Below, piece by piece: positions 1-8,775 of a stretch of DNA of 20,958 nt (positions are counted from its first letter, which is position 1; the number at the start of each line of letters is the position of its first letter). This DNA is from Echinostoma caproni. Taxonomy: Eukaryota > Platyhelminthes > Trematoda > Plagiorchiida > Echinostomatidae. The DNA is taken from assembly GCA_900618425.1 (NCBI GenBank), contig UZAN01048455.1:3123-24080 (forward strand), read 5' to 3'. The notes below the pieces were generated by a model. That model did no database searches. It was not told the origin of the DNA and saw nothing but the letters and a program-made list of their open reading frames with translations. A program made the position numbers and the translations under genes.

Positions 1-1460
1 CGCGACGGCGCCACAAATGTCTCAAGTTGGCAAATGCCAATCGAGACTTTTGTATGCGCGCCGACACTTCATCTGTGATGCGTCCGCCAGGTGAGATATA
101 GCTGCCAGTTAGCAAAACTTGTCCACTTTGTCTACTACTTCCCAAATCAGGTGAGGTTGGGGACTGCATCATCCCAATGTTGGAGCATCATTTTACACTT
201 TGAAGGTGTAAAACGCATACCGAACATGGCTACAATATCACTCAAGCTTTCCAGGAAAGCTTATAACTTACCTGGATCTTCACTTCGTAGCACAATGTCG
301 CCTGCATACTCTAGATCAGACAGGCTGCCACTTGGAAGTAAATCGATAACGCTATCCCCGCACGAGGGTAAGGCTGTTTCGAGAATTAAATCTATCATAA
401 AGTAAAATAGAAAAGGAAAACGAGGGCAACCATAGCGAACACCATTTTCCGCAGTGAACTCGGGTGAAGAAGTGCCGTAAGCTTGGAGTCGGCCCCGACT
501 ATTAGCATAGAGCTACTGTAATATTGAAATAAACTTCTCGGGCACACCCTTCAGAGAAAGATAGCGCCAGAGTTGAGAACGTTCAACTGAGTCGAAAGCC
601 GCTTTCAAATCGAGGAATACGGAGATGGCGAGTCTACGAAAGGAGTGCCTGTTTTAGAATTTGAAGGAGTGAAAATGTGGTCGACACAACCTCGTCTAGA
701 TCTGAAACCAGCCTGGTTCTCACGCGTACACCGTTCGCGTGCGACGGATAACCAAGGTAGTGTAACACCGGCGAGAAGTTTAGAGATGATGTTGATTGAA
801 CTAAGTCCTCCGTAGTTTTCACAAGAGGATCTGTCGCCCTTCTTGTATATCGTTATGATCCCCGTTTCACACCATTCAGTTGGAATATCTTTTCTCTCCC
901 ACGCTGAGCTGTTTTGTTAGTTCCAAAACCAGGGCTAGATCTCTATCGTTAAAAACCGAGAGGGACAGCCCTTCGGGGCCGGACACCTCATGCCGTTTGA
1001 GATAACTTATTTCACGGGAGACGTCCACTTCAGATGAAGGACTGATGTCAACTGCCAGCATGTTCGCAGTTGAAGCGGGTGAGGGGTCTTGTGTTGACGG
1101 AGACTAGCTGCACCGTGCCTTGAAATGTTCTGCCCAACGTTCCTCAATTTGAATCAGTGCCATCGGACTGCTTCATTACCTCACTTACACTTACTTTCCT
1201 TGGACCTGTGCTCCAATTTAATCGTAAGAGGTTGCGACTATTACCAATAGCCGCAGCTTTCTCCATCTCTCTATACTTTCCTACCCACTAATTTTCGCGA
1301 TCAATTCTCACTCTTGATGAGCCGGCATTTAGGGGATTTGCGTGTTTTGTCGTATTTTGAATCCGAAGGAATGGCTTTGCGGGCGTCCAGCAGGGCAACC
1401 GAGGTCGGTGAGTTCCATCTTTTTTATTTGGTCGTGTTCCAGAATTTGCCATTGTTTTGA
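1..1460 (-). pseudogene. Decayed RTE-like LINE, reverse transcriptase region (copy A), cut by window edge
   Basis: Reading the minus strand from about 1460 to 1, conserved LINE reverse-transcriptase blocks appear in the expected order. They are a pre-RT block with RWAEHFK (about 1110-1135), ISYLKRHEVSGPEGL (about 960-1005), IYKKGDRSSCENY (about 815-855), RENQAGFRSRRGCVDHIF (about 690-745), motif A FLDLKAAFDS (about 590-620), GVRYGCPRFPFLF (about 400-445), the catalytic box at 297-308, and a thumb segment with RLAFANLRHLWRRR at the left edge. The family copies itself by target-primed reverse transcription. This copy cannot be functional: the catalytic box reads YAGD instead of YADD, there is an in-frame TAG at 513-515, and several frameshifts split the blocks. 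The endonuclease domain is absent. Its 5' side abuts the 3' end of copy B. RTE-clade membership is judged from these motifs only. Confidence 0.85.
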
Positions 1461-1479
1461 CCGCTTCCATGATTGTCTG

Positions 1480-2490
1480 TAAGTGTTTCCACGTCATCTG
1501 CTGACCTTCAAGCGGTCTCTTCTAACCTGGAGCCGCAACTGCGAATAAGGCGCCGTGTGGAAGACGATGTCTGGGCGTGCGTAATACGTGCCCTACACAG
1601 CGAAGCCGTCTAATCTGAATTCGGTGGGACAACGAATTCTCCGCCGAATCAGTACCAAATAAGCGACGCCTTACCCCATAGTTGGTTACACGCTCGCTCC
1701 ATCAAACCCGCGCGTAAACATCGATAATCAAAGACTTCCAGACGACAAGTTTTTTTCACGTACAAATTAGGGTTTCGCAACCATAAAGCAGAAATGACCG
1801 CACACTGGCGCAGTATACACAACCTTTCAGTTTCAACGAAACATCGCGTCTGCACCATAGGTGTTTCAGTCTTGCTCGAGCCCTGAAAATGCGGGCGGAA
1901 ACTTCAGACTACGCTACCGTCACCCGTAAAACAGCTACCTAAATAAGTGAAACATTCCACTACATCTAATTGTCGACTAACAAGCATCAGCGTCGAGGTA
2001 GACGACACCCAATCTCGTAGCATCACTTTGTACTTTGAAGGTGCAAAGTGAATGTCGAAAGGAGCTGTAGAACTTGAAAGTCCGTCGACAGCGCTTTGCG
2101 CATCTTCCACACATTCCAATTGGCTAACAATGCCGTCAGCGTATTCAAAATCGAATGGCTTATCTCTAGCTGTCCATTCAATACCTACGTTTTAGAGACC
2201 ACTCAGTGCGCTCCCCAGTATTTCGTTTAGGACGAAATTGATCAGGAATGGTGGAATAAGGCACCCTTAATGAACGCCGCTCCTGGTTTCGAAAAATTTA
2301 CTTAGCTCACCGTAGACTCTTACGCGACCAGAAGCATGCAATACAGCGATCGCAATATGTTTACATGCCTCCGTGGCATTTAATTACGAGGCAGCGACCC
2401 CGCGGTCAACTGAATCGAAGAATTCTTTTAGGTCAAGGAACATCTAGCCACACAAGTAGTCATGGTTGACAAGTACTCTCTCGAACATTT
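1480..2490 (-). pseudogene. Decayed RTE-like LINE, RT to C-terminus (copy B)
   Basis: This is a second copy of the same LINE type on the same strand. From 2490 leftwards it shows FERVLVNHDY, motif A FLDLKEFFDSVDRG (about 2405-2445), GVH-stop-GC for the usual GVRQGC (TAA at 2267-2269), and the catalytic box at 2132-2143 reading YADG, with the second Asp changed to Gly. It continues with FAPSKYKVMLRDWV, VECFTYLGSCFTGDG (about 1910-1970) and the C-terminal marks LRCVGHVLR (about 1580-1615) and MTWKH (about 1485-1497). Motif A and the RT blocks upstream of about 2490 are missing, so the copy is 5'-truncated, as is common for LINEs. Stops and frameshifts make it non-coding. It holds the C-terminal region that copy A loses at the window edge, so the two are partly complementary pieces of one family, lying head to tail. 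Confidence 0.85.
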
Positions 2491-3286
2491 ACCAAGCAGG
2501 TACATGAATGTATGTGCTTCGTGTACAGAATAGAAACGCACAGCGAAATACTGTTCAGGAGTCCAAATGGGTGGTGTTTACCTGTACGGAATTTTGCTCA
2601 GCCATTCTCGTACCAAGCAAAATATGCAGTTACTATAATTAGACGCAAAACCATCGCGCACAATTCACGTTATTACCTATCGGTGTCACTCAACAACACT
2701 GCGACGTGATCTTTCAACAGTTGGGTGCTATTTTTGCAACGAATGCCTACACCATACCTAATGGTTAGATGCGGAGTATCAAGCAAAGCTAACCACCAGC
2801 TCAGGCGATAGGAGTAAATTGTATCATTGCGTCAGGGGACATTTGCGAGTGACATTTATTGTGGTCGATGTCATCGGAATCTAATGCAAAATAACTGCAA
2901 TGAGCATTGCTAACCCGTTTTGCTTCAGACAAACGAATTCACCCACAGACGGCTTCACAACTCAAAATTAGTATGCCTGAGTTCAAAAAAAATTCACGAT
3001 GGAATTCCAATGGGGTAAGTTAAAACTAGGCTAACCCAATGTATGCGCTGAGTGTATAAAGCGAATTAACACTCAATTCAGTGAGCTTATACAGAACATA
3101 AAAGTACGGAACTAGGCGGCGGAACGCGTAGTCAACTTGTCTTAACTCACTCTGAATTGTCTACACTACTAGCGTACGCTACGCGAATGTAAAGAACGCA
3201 CACTTAAAACCCGACCGAAGATGAACTGTTCAATTATACCAGCCGAAAATTAACAGGATGATACCGGATTAAGTTATATTCTCTTC
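2491..3286. other. Stretch without a recognised gene, 3' flank of RPS27A
   Basis: I see no coding sequence here that matches a known family on either strand. The open frames are short and look like chance. The stretch includes the downstream flank of RPS27A. I could not find a convincing AATAAA on the minus strand just after the stop codon; the nearest is around 2855, over 400 bases downstream, which is far for such a compact gene. Confidence 0.5.
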
Positions 3287-3794
3287 TCACTTTTTACTAT
3301 GCATATAGGTAAGCGCACATTTTCCACAATATTGTCGGTCGAAGTGGCTTGCCATAAAGACACCAGCACCACATTTTTCGTTGGGGCATTCACGACGCAG
3401 ACGAGTGATCTTGCCATTGGAGTCAACCTATGTAATGAATCTAGGGAGAGAAACCTCAAGAAATTACCTTGTAGAACTTCAGAGTAGCGAGTTTAACTTT
3501 TTTCCTCTTGTGCTTTATCTTCTTAGGAGTAGTATAGACCTTCTTTTTACGCTTTTTAGCGCCACCCGACAGTTCGTAATTTAAGTCGAGGCATGCACAC
3601 TCTTCGAGTTCCAGATCTCCAATGACTTCACATTCTTCCAAAATGCGTCCACCAAACGACAAATAACGCCCACACGATGGAGCAGTCCGGTATCCTCCAA
3701 CTCGCTCAATCAAAGCTTGCACAGACTCCGACGGCGAAACATCCACCGACTGCAGACCGGCGGCAGGCGACCTCAAAAACAACCTCATCCTCAC
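3287..3794 (-). CDS. RPS27A: Ubiquitin-like / 40S ribosomal protein eS31 (S27a) fusion precursor, two exons
   Basis: Exon 1 is 3794-3468 and exon 2 is 3427-3287, joined across a 40-nt phase-0 intron, giving 155 residues (human RPS27A has 156). Residues 3-78 are ubiquitin-like and end in LSGG. From residue 79 the protein is canonical eS31: the basic stretch [14 protein letters not shown] and [16 protein letters not shown], then a C4 zinc finger with Cys 123, 128, 143 and 146 and the signature [16 protein letters not shown]. eS31 sits in the 40S head after the N-terminal domain is cleaved at Gly-Gly. The ubiquitin part is very divergent: no lysine, and I44, L8 and V70 are replaced by Ser, Pro and Asn. 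Two in-frame ATGs (3794, 3788) have the same -3 A. The second gives exactly 76 ubiquitin-like residues; scanning favours the first. It is the only clear host gene here, and the frame is intact. Confidence 0.93.
3428..3467 (-). other. RPS27A: 40-nt mini-intron of RPS27A
   Basis: On the minus strand exon 1 ends TTCTACAAG followed by gtaattt, and the intron ends ttacatag before GTTGACTCC. GT-AG ends, phase 0. Reading through gives V-I-S-stop after three codons, while splicing restores the universally conserved order FYKV-DSNGKI. The intron lies between the basic region and the zinc-finger part. Very short introns are known in flatworms. Confidence 0.92.
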
Positions 3795-3818
3795 GTTTCT
3801 CGAGCTGAACGCGCGGCA

Positions 3819-3845
3819 CTGTGGATTAAAACAAAGAAGTGAAGG
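3819..3845 (-). promoter_or_regulatory. Candidate 3' splice acceptor just upstream of the RPS27A start
   Basis: About 24 bases before the first ATG the minus strand has a pyrimidine-rich run (CTTCACTTCTTTG) leading to TTTTAATCCACAG. This fits a splice acceptor for a 5'UTR intron, or for spliced-leader trans-splicing, which is known in some flatworms. No donor is identified, so which of the two it is stays open. Confidence 0.5.
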
Positions 3846-4050
3846 TCAGGTGACGGAACATGCGGCTGCTGCCCCTTTGAGTTGAAATTCCAACATCGTG
3901 AGAACATTTTTGTCCACACGTACTTCAACAATAAAGGATCCCTTACGAGCCGTAATTTTGGTCCTGCTGCTACGACGTCGAAGCGCTACGAGAACACGTA
4001 GCTCGGAGTGCAAGAACCTGGACACACATTGGCTCGAACCACAAGTCCTG

Positions 4051-4068
4051 TGACCTGACCTGACCTGA
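4051..4068 (+). repeat. Short tandem repeat (TGACC)n
   Basis: The pentamer TGACC is repeated about three and a half times. It is an ordinary microsatellite. Confidence 0.85.
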
Positions 4069-4110
4069 AGTAGGGCAATCTTTCGGCTCGTTAGCTGCTT
4101 CCCAAGCTGA

Positions 4111-4130
4111 GTTCAGTTCAGTTCAGTTCA
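4111..4130 (+). repeat. Short tandem repeat (GTTCA)4
   Basis: Four perfect copies of GTTCA. An imperfect unit on either side suggests slippage. It lies 43 bases from the TGACC repeat. Confidence 0.9.
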
Positions 4131-4599
4131 GCGATCCAGGACGTGACGGTGAGATGCCAAATTGTCCAGTTTTTTGCTCTGCTCGGCTCTTAGAACCCCC
4201 GGTGCTTCGACTTGATGACAGTAAGGTCTGCAGGGAAATGTAGCTTCTCTATTATCTGATTCCGTGTCAGCTTTGTCACAGACCTGCACGTATAAAAACT
4301 CGAAAAATAAGTTATTAGTGCAGTGTAAAAAGGAACAACTCGAATTCAGTCAACGTGATATAACTTCTCTAGCATGTTCTTCATTCTTCGATAAACATAG
4401 TACTGTAGCCTTTCTTCAACCGATAGTTTCGCTACGATATTTTCCTTTTCTTACCTCTTGTTCCTCTCCAAGATTCCTGATAGATCCACTCAAGCTGACC
4501 GTGATCATCAAATCACGTACCAGGAGCACTTACACCTTACACTGATGAATAGCAACAGGACGCGTTCGGTTTGCAACCAGTCATGCGTAGTTGAGGATT

Positions 4600-5051
4600 T
4601 GCAGTGACCATGATTGTACGAAGAAAAGGAGCAATCCACGAGGACGTTTTCCGTTCATATTTTCAACTCTGACTCGAAATGTGATATTTCATTGTTTTGT
4701 TTTACTTCTGTTTGTTTTACCGAGCACGGTTTTCCGCTCAGGCGTATATATAACTTCTGCTTGTTTTACCGAGCACGGTTTTCCGCTCAGGCGTAGATAT
4801 AAGCTGGGTCCTGTTCAAGCCCACGCTACACGTGTGACACGCTTTCGCTTTGCTACTGCATTTATTGCTTGCATTGTTTGGCGTCACCTAGCACGGTTCA
4901 GTACTATCTAGTACCACGATTCGCCAATAAACGTTTACGACTCGCACGAGTGTTTTTTGTCTACCTCGGGCAACGAGACACTAGGAGGTCGCGCGCATAC
5001 TAAGACTCGTAAGAAGACTTACCGGCAGGCCGTCAACTCCGGTTAGCTTCA
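4600..5051 (+). mobile_element. Complete solo LTR of a CsRn1-like Ty3/gypsy element
   Basis: The 452-bp unit starts TGCAGTGACC and ends TTAGCTTCA, so it has TG...CA ends, and it is flanked by the same four bases, GATT, at 4596-4599 and 5052-5055. It matches along its length the 5' LTR at 17302-17718 on the minus strand, whose right boundary is fixed by an adjacent primer binding site. Inside are TATA-type boxes (about 4744-4753 and 4793-4802) and an AATAAA at 4926-4931, the expected U3-R-U5 order. No internal gypsy sequence follows on either side, so this is a solo LTR, normally left by recombination between the two LTRs of a full element. It lies upstream of RPS27A and is divergently oriented to it. 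Confidence 0.88.
4704..4801 (+). repeat. 49-bp tandem duplication covering the LTR TATA box
   Basis: Two adjacent 49-bp units (4704-4752 and 4753-4801) differ at two positions. Each holds GAGCACGGTTTTCCGCTCAG followed by a TATA-like run (GTATATATAA and GTAGATATAA). The related LTR at 17302-17718 has one unit only. Confidence 0.9.
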
Positions 5052-5906
5052 GATTATCAGGACATGCTTAAATAACTGTGGCATACTTATCAGAATCATC
5101 AAGGTTCAGATATCAAGTAGTGACAGCCTCTCGATAAGTTAGGTAACCTATCGTTATGCTTTTCCTTCCTACTTACTTCTTACTTAAGGACACTTCTCCA
5201 CCGGACACAATCAAGTGTACCGTCGAGATTTAGCATTTATCGCCATTATTTGTTGATGGCTATCTTCCAGGTAAAGACAGCAACCTGGAAATCTCCAGGA
5301 TTAAGATTTGCTTTAACTATTATCGTGCTTTTTATGAGCTCAAAAAGACCGCACCGACACAATTCCCTACGGTGAGGTCTGCACCGCACACCTTCCTTGC
5401 ATTGATTAGATCTACTTTCAGGTTTCCACTGCCGTTGCCAGTCTAGGCCTAGCCAAACGTACTTCCAACCTTTCGGAAGATTCAGAATATATCGTTTTCT
5501 ACAGATCCAATCCTTGGTTCTATTTCTTCTTGGGACGGATATCCAGAACGAACGTGAGCAAACATTAGTGACAGGTTCTGACAAACATCCGCAATCATCG
5601 AGTCACAGGAGAGATGGCCACGGCCAATTGAGCGTGAGGAGTTCCTTCGATAGTAAGCCAGCGTGTTGTCCCTTACCACTGCGAGCGTTTCATATTGTTT
5701 TATATTTTTATATTGTTTTCTTCTAGTCCATGTCGTCACCGTTTCTGCAGGCGTAGAGAAAGAAAGTATCTTGTTTCTTGTTCCTTCGAGAGACTTCACT
5801 TGTGGAAGCTTTCCCCTGCTTGGTGTAAACAGTAACCTACAACTGTTCCTTATCACAATCCTACGAGTCTATTTCGGGAAATAACTTTAATCAGCGCTTA
5901 TCTAGC
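5052..5906. other. No recognised gene; contains one dispersed repeat
   Basis: Two overlapping minus-strand open frames (5246-5584, 112 codons; 5482-5856, 124 codons) run through this stretch, but neither resembles a protein family I know. The overlap of unrelated frames argues against both being genes. The part at 5611-5705 is a repeat also found near 15016. Confidence 0.4.
5611..5705 (-). repeat. Dispersed repeat, first copy
   Basis: It shares AGATGGCCACGGCCAAT and a following run (CCCTTACCACTGCGAGCGTT) with 15016-15100 in the same orientation; both are patchy matches. Family unknown; it may be an LTR or untranslated piece of a retroelement. The strand is arbitrary and follows that of most elements here. 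Confidence 0.6.
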
Positions 5907-6290
5907 TCATTCTTGAATGCATGTGCTTTCTAGTTTCACCAGTTCCTGTGGTAAATTATTAGATGAATGGACTAACCTATTGTCGAAGATGTTGGAACGT
6001 ACCGCTAGTCTCATGTGCAATTTCTTCAGTTTATGCATGTGCCCCCATTGTTGCTTTGCAGCCTCTAGAGGAATACTGCCTCACCCTTCACTGATAGGTC
6101 GTTCATAATTTTGAATGGCTCTAGGAGTATTCTCCTATCCGAGGATAGGTGTCCAAGATCCTGCAGTCTTCGCCTATACGATTTCCCTCGTTGGCCTTCG
6201 ATCATCTTTTTCGGTAATCGTTTTACCCCTCGAGGCAGGCAGCGTCCTTATGGAAGAAAGGAGCCCAGGTTAGTGTGCAATGCTCTAGGT
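5907..6290 (-). pseudogene. CR1-like LINE, ORF2 C-terminal fragment
   Basis: On the minus strand from about 6285 leftwards I read KMIEGQRGKSYRRRLQDLG, LSSDRRILLEPFKIMNDLS and then HKLKKLHMRLAVRSN with DNRLVHSSNNLPQELV. This is the usual end of CR1/jockey-type reverse transcriptases (ATRMVEG-YEERL, RRLRGDLI-FKI, NFFSNRVVNxWNxLP). A TGA at 5907-5909 would end the frame. Internal stops and frameshifts show decay. The order of motifs parallels that of the plus-strand LINE at 20640-20958 (RMFEGQREK, RRRLRGD, FKIMKGI), so they may belong to one family. Confidence 0.75.
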
Positions 6291-6670
6291 GCCTTCAAAC
6301 AATTGTCTTGTAAAGACGTACAAACACCTCCGGAATCCTGCATGCTTGTGCCGACTGCAGCTATAGGCACCGGCTTATTGATACCCCGAGCTAAAACGTC
6401 TATAGCGCACATAAACGATAGCACGAAAACAAAACGAGACGATTTACGAAACGTTGGACGGGTTGTATTGTTATGATCTGTAGAGCAAAAGAGAGATACG
6501 GAAGCATAAGCAAGCGTGCGGAAAGTAAAAGCAAACACGCGCTGACCAAAGAGGTGGCCTTGGTGTTGTGAAACAATGAGATGCAAAGGTAGAAGGGTAC
6601 ATGTAAATTGGGAGTTGATTGGTAACTACAGAGTTCCCCTCACCTAGAAGGGTAGGGAGAGTCTTAGATA
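6291..6670. other. No recognised gene between LINE and gypsy fragments
   Basis: A minus-strand open frame of 112 codons (6248-6586) overlaps the LINE fragment and is not a family I recognise. I would not call it a gene. Confidence 0.4.
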
Positions 6671-6867
6671 AGGGTGCATACATTACTTGCTGTGGTTTTC
6701 TGGTTTGAAATATTGGATCGCTTGGTGAGATATCACGGTACTACTAGGAATCAACTTTCAACAGTTCCAGTTGATATGGCAGGGGATGCTGGTCCACAAG
6801 AAGATATGGGGAAACGAAAATGCCATGGAAAAGCGTCTGCGGGCCCGTCGTCGTTTCGTGCTTTGCC

Positions 6868-7770
6868 TCATTTTGGTGTCTTCAGAGAAAAGAATAGGAG
6901 GACCGTCGCAGCTGGGCACGATTCAGTAAAAGACTGACGGGGCTGTCGGTAAAAGGTCTCCGATACCCATATTGTGCTGAAGCGGGGAGAAGGATGGGAA
7001 CGTGCCAGTTTTCTTTTTTGCTGCGTTCTGCTGGCGGAAGTTTTCTTCATGGGTATCTGCGTTTTCTTGACCGAAGATTTGCTCCCGAGTTTTTGAATGC
7101 AGAGGACCAAAGGTGGAGAGTCCTTCCAGTCTGGGTTCACCTGTGCTGCCAGAGCACATTTCCGGTGTCGATGAAAACGCTCTACCATCCCGTTGGCTGC
7201 CGAGCGGTAAGCGGTCATCTGAACGTGGCGAATGTCTAGATGCTTAAGTAGTTTTGCGAAACACTCTCAGAATGAGAACCTCGATCGGTCGTAATCACTG
7301 CAGGACAACGGAAGCTAGCTATCCAAACCACCCTGAAGGTTCATGAGGCTGCTTCGCTGGATGCGGAGGACAAAGTCACAGCTACCGGCTACCGCGTGAA
7401 ACGTTCGATACGGGTGAGTATATAGATACACCCTTTCGATGGTAGCAGGGGTCCCACTAAGTCTACGTGGACGTAGTGAAAGCGCTCGTCGACGACGGGA
7501 AACGAACATAATGGGCCCTTTGTGTGAGGAGTAATTTTGTTACGTTGGCTGGACAAGCACTGACGTGGCCATTGACGGATGTCCTTTTTGATGTTGTGCC
7601 AAACGAAACGATCAGTGATGATTTTTACGGAGGCACGGATGAATAAATGTGAAAAGTTATGCAGTGTCTCGAAAACCTTTCTGCGTAAGGTTGATGAGAC
7701 TACTGGCCCAGGGTTATCTAGGGAGATGTCGCAATACACCTTTTTCCGAGGAAGGAAGTGGCAAGTGTTC
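6868..7770 (-). pseudogene. Gypsy integrase (broken)
   Basis: Integrase joins the cDNA to the genome. The N-terminal HHCC finger appears as HNFSH and CLSSQRNK near 7545-7670, the second Cys of the usual CxxC being Ser here. The core follows: VHVDLVGPL (first catalytic Asp, about 7450), VITTDRGSHSES (second Asp, about 7275-7310), and after a frameshift NGMVERFHRHRKCALAAQVN (catalytic Glu, about 7125-7195). Stops lie after RIERFTR and in the segment between the second Asp and the Glu. The C-terminal part past about 7070 is not recognisable as standard integrase. The same region exists as a shorter copy at 18450-19105. Confidence 0.87.
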
Positions 7771-7779
7771 GATGCGGAG

Positions 7780-8300
7780 CATTGATTGCTTGCGCAGTCG
7801 CTCGATATCAGTGTCGCCGGTTCAAGCTATGGCTTCTGGGTAACGATTATCCAATTAATGGATGCTTGAGAGGGCATCCGCTACAGGGTTGTTGACACCA
7901 GTGATATGTCACCAGTCACACATATATTGTCGTGACTCTCGTGGAGCGGATCTGTTGGTGATAGGCTTAATGGCGTGAGCGATAGGACGATGGTCGGTGA
8001 GGACCATGAAGTCCAGTTCTTCGAGGAGATGGCGGAAGTGGCGAATACCGAGGTAGATCTCCAGGAGTTCTCGACCGAAGGCGCTCCACCTTGATTTGGT
8101 CGGTTGTAGTTTCTTGGAGAGAAAAGCTATTGATTGCCATCCCTGTCTCACCTGTTGCTGGAGGACGGCGCGAATTGCGTGGTTGGACGCATCGGTGACG
8201 AATGCTAGTTTGGCGGAGGGGTCTAGGTGGGTTAATGTTGCGACGGTACTCATTGTCCGTTTTAACGCACTGAAGGCGTCTCGAGTGAATTGTGTGAACA
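7780..8300 (-). pseudogene. Gypsy RNase H domain (broken)
   Basis: RNase H degrades the RNA of the RNA-DNA hybrid during reverse transcription. The open stretch 8300-7909 begins FTQFTRDAFSALK and holds FVTDASNHAIRAVLQQ (catalytic Asp in TDAS), IAFLSKKL, RELLEIYLGIRHFRHLLE (catalytic Glu) and MVLTDHRPIAHA (catalytic Asp in TDH). All three acidic marks are visible. The frame stops at CDW, after which HITGVNNPVADALS, the normal end of the domain, continues past the stop. It sits between the RT and integrase parts of the same remnant. Confidence 0.9.
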
Positions 8301-8303
8301 CTA

Positions 8304-8775
8304 AAATTTTGTTTTAACCCTAAGTAGGTCAGTGAGTGGCTGCATAACCTGCGCACGTTGATGGAAGATATGACGATAAAAGTTGACTAAACCGTGGAAA
8401 CGTTGGAGCTGCTTAAATGTGGTGGGCTCCCGGTATTCTATTACTACCTGGATTTTGTCACTTAGCGGTTCGATACTAGTGGCTGTGAAGTGATGACCGA
8501 GGAAATCAATGTTGGAGGCACCGAAAACTCATTTTTGTGCGTTGACCGTGAAACCGTGCTGTGCCAAGCGATCAAAACGTGCTTGGAGGTGCGCCAGATG
8601 TTCCTCACGCGATGAGCTAGCCACTAGGATATCCTCTAAGTAAACAAAAACGGAATCTGAACCTCTACGAACGTTGTCCACAAAATCCTGGAAAGGCTGT
8701 GCGGCGTTGCTTAAACCAAATAGCATACGGAGGAATTTGAAAAGACCAAACGGTGTGACGGTGTCTCCCAATAGA
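8304..8775 (-). pseudogene. Gypsy reverse transcriptase, C-terminal half (broken)
   Basis: The frame begins with VTPFGLFKFLRMLFGLSNA (RT fingers/palm), then VDNVRRGSDSVFVYLEDILV and HLQARFDRLAQHGFTVN. The catalytic box at 8631-8642 is YLED where active enzymes have YLDD (Asp to Glu by one base). A TGA at 8529-8531 follows NAQK. The frame reopens as VFGASNIDFLGHHFT, the classic gypsy FLGH connection, then HGLVNFYRHIF, and ends at another stop (8301-8303). The half before VTPFGLF is absent. Related RT pieces lie at 14373-14725 and 16280-16645; the former keeps YLDD. Confidence 0.9.

Larger units (their letters stand above)
3846..4599. other. Upstream flank of RPS27A, no gene recognised
   Basis: This is the region between the RPS27A 5' end and the solo LTR. 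I see no family-level protein similarity. It must hold at least part of the RPS27A promoter if transcription starts nearby, but I cannot point to a convincing TATA box. It contains two short pentanucleotide repeats. Confidence 0.45.
6671..8775 (-). mobile_element. 5'-truncated Ty3/gypsy pol remnant (RT, RNase H, integrase)
   Basis: From 8775 down to 6671 the minus strand carries part of RT, then RNase H, then integrase, the Ty3/gypsy order. The homology to RT begins abruptly at VTPFGLF near 8770, so gag, protease and the first half of RT are missing. The 6671-6945 end is matched by 18450-18720 in another copy, so the element extends at least to 6671. I find no LTR on either side. Several stops and frameshifts separate the domains. 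The three domains are given as separate entries. Confidence 0.88.

Noticed and set aside
4591..4911. Plus-strand frames of 106 and 60 codons with repeated residues
   Set aside because: They lie inside the LTR; the repeated residues come from the 49-bp duplication.
5246..5856. Two overlapping minus-strand open frames of 112 and 124 codons as possible host genes
   Set aside because: They overlap in different frames, match no family I know, and part of the region is a dispersed repeat.
6248..6586. 112-codon minus-strand frame as a possible secreted protein
   Set aside because: Its C-terminal end runs over LINE sequence in another frame and no clean signal peptide or motif is visible.
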